Notes under the pieces: model-generated | What the model was told of the DNA's origin: nothing | The model's database searches: none | Seen by the model: the letters and a program-made list of their open reading frames with translations, nothing else | Source: Ophiocordyceps camponoti-saundersi (nom. inval.) | Lineage: Eukaryota; Ascomycota; Sordariomycetes; Hypocreales; Ophiocordycipitaceae | NCBI GenBank assembly: GCA_003339415.1 | Contig: PDHQ01000461.1 | Location: 1 to 22,417 of the forward strand | Reading direction: 5' to 3' | DNA: 22,417 nucleotides | Program-made: the position numbers and the translations under genes | Part shown: one piece after another, positions 22,140 through 22,417 of the stretch | Position numbering within the stretch: position 1 is the stretch's first letter | How the letters are laid out: the number at the start of each line of letters is the position of its first letter

Positions 22140-22240
22140 GACTACTAATATAGTTATAGGACGGCCTACGAGGCGTGCGGGTAGCGGCGAAGACGGTGCC
22201 TCTAGGAAAGGTACAGTCACTAGAAAAAAGTTCCGACTAA
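22140..22240. other. Patch with retained CA/TG dinucleotides
   Basis: Between about 22173 and 22223 the sequence keeps several CA or TG dinucleotides (GCGTGCGG, GACGGTGCC, GTACAGTCAC) within about 50 bases. Elsewhere such sites occur roughly once per several hundred bases. Local GC is high. This stretch was either more recently added, not duplicated and so less exposed to RIP, or the edge of an ordinary unique sequence. No reading frame or RNA gene is recognisable. Confidence 0.55.
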
Positions 22241-22417
22241 CTCGAAATTCTAGTAAAAATAGATACTATTAGTAAAAATTAAAATTTAAGGCTTATTATA
22301 AAAGGTAAAAGTCTAAAAATAAGTTTTTATATAGAAAAGATATTATATTATATAGTATATATTTTTTTACTTTTTTATAAAATCTAATTAAAAATTAAAA
22401 AATAAAACTACTAAATA
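22241..22417. other. AT-rich right edge
   Basis: The last 177 bases return to AT-rich sequence without CpA or TpG. No gene, repeat boundary or hairpin stands out. Confidence 0.5.

Noticed and set aside
22140..22240. Possible small RNA gene in the less mutated patch
   Set aside because: No cloverleaf, conserved box or recognisable RNA motif could be found by eye.

Overview
The window is a block of dead, nested transposable elements from the nuclear genome of a filamentous ascomycete (Pezizomycotina type). CpA and TpG are almost absent on both strands across about 22 kb, while TpA is in large excess and CpG persists. This is the signature of repeat-induced point mutation (RIP). ATG therefore hardly occurs, TGA is nearly gone, and I see no intact gene, tRNA, rRNA or CRISPR array.

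Layout. 1-127 is an (ATA)n microsatellite. 128-480 is low-complexity DNA with a 14-base C run and an imperfect hairpin. 481-1688 is unidentified degenerate DNA. 1689-2396 is a short copy (A) of a repeat called R1 here. 2397-5425 is a decayed Ty1/copia element on the minus strand (Copia-2), read as Gag at high coordinates, then integrase, then the very start of reverse transcriptase. 5426-6092 plus 12481-13680 is a second R1 copy (B), split by a complete 6383-bp Ty1/copia element (Copia-1, 6093-12475, minus strand) with two 424-bp LTRs and a recognisable 5-bp target duplication. 13681-15785 is unassigned. 15786-17626 is a third R1 copy (C) that was never interrupted, so it preserves the empty site of the Copia-1 insertion; it ends in a long (ATT)n tract. 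17696-21480 is the most AT-rich part and carries an unrecognised decayed minus-strand coding sequence. 21481-22417 holds a GC-rich patch, a short tandem duplication, a hairpin and a patch that has kept its CA/TG dinucleotides.

Order of events inferred from the nesting: R1 copy B lies against Copia-2, Copia-1 then entered R1 copy B, and RIP acted on all of them. Differences between the Copia-1 LTRs are all transitions, and several are paired CG-to-TA changes, so the divergence reflects RIP and is not a clock. The main value of the window is as a record of how RIP acts, plus one decayed gene near 19.1-20.4 kb whose family I do not recognise.
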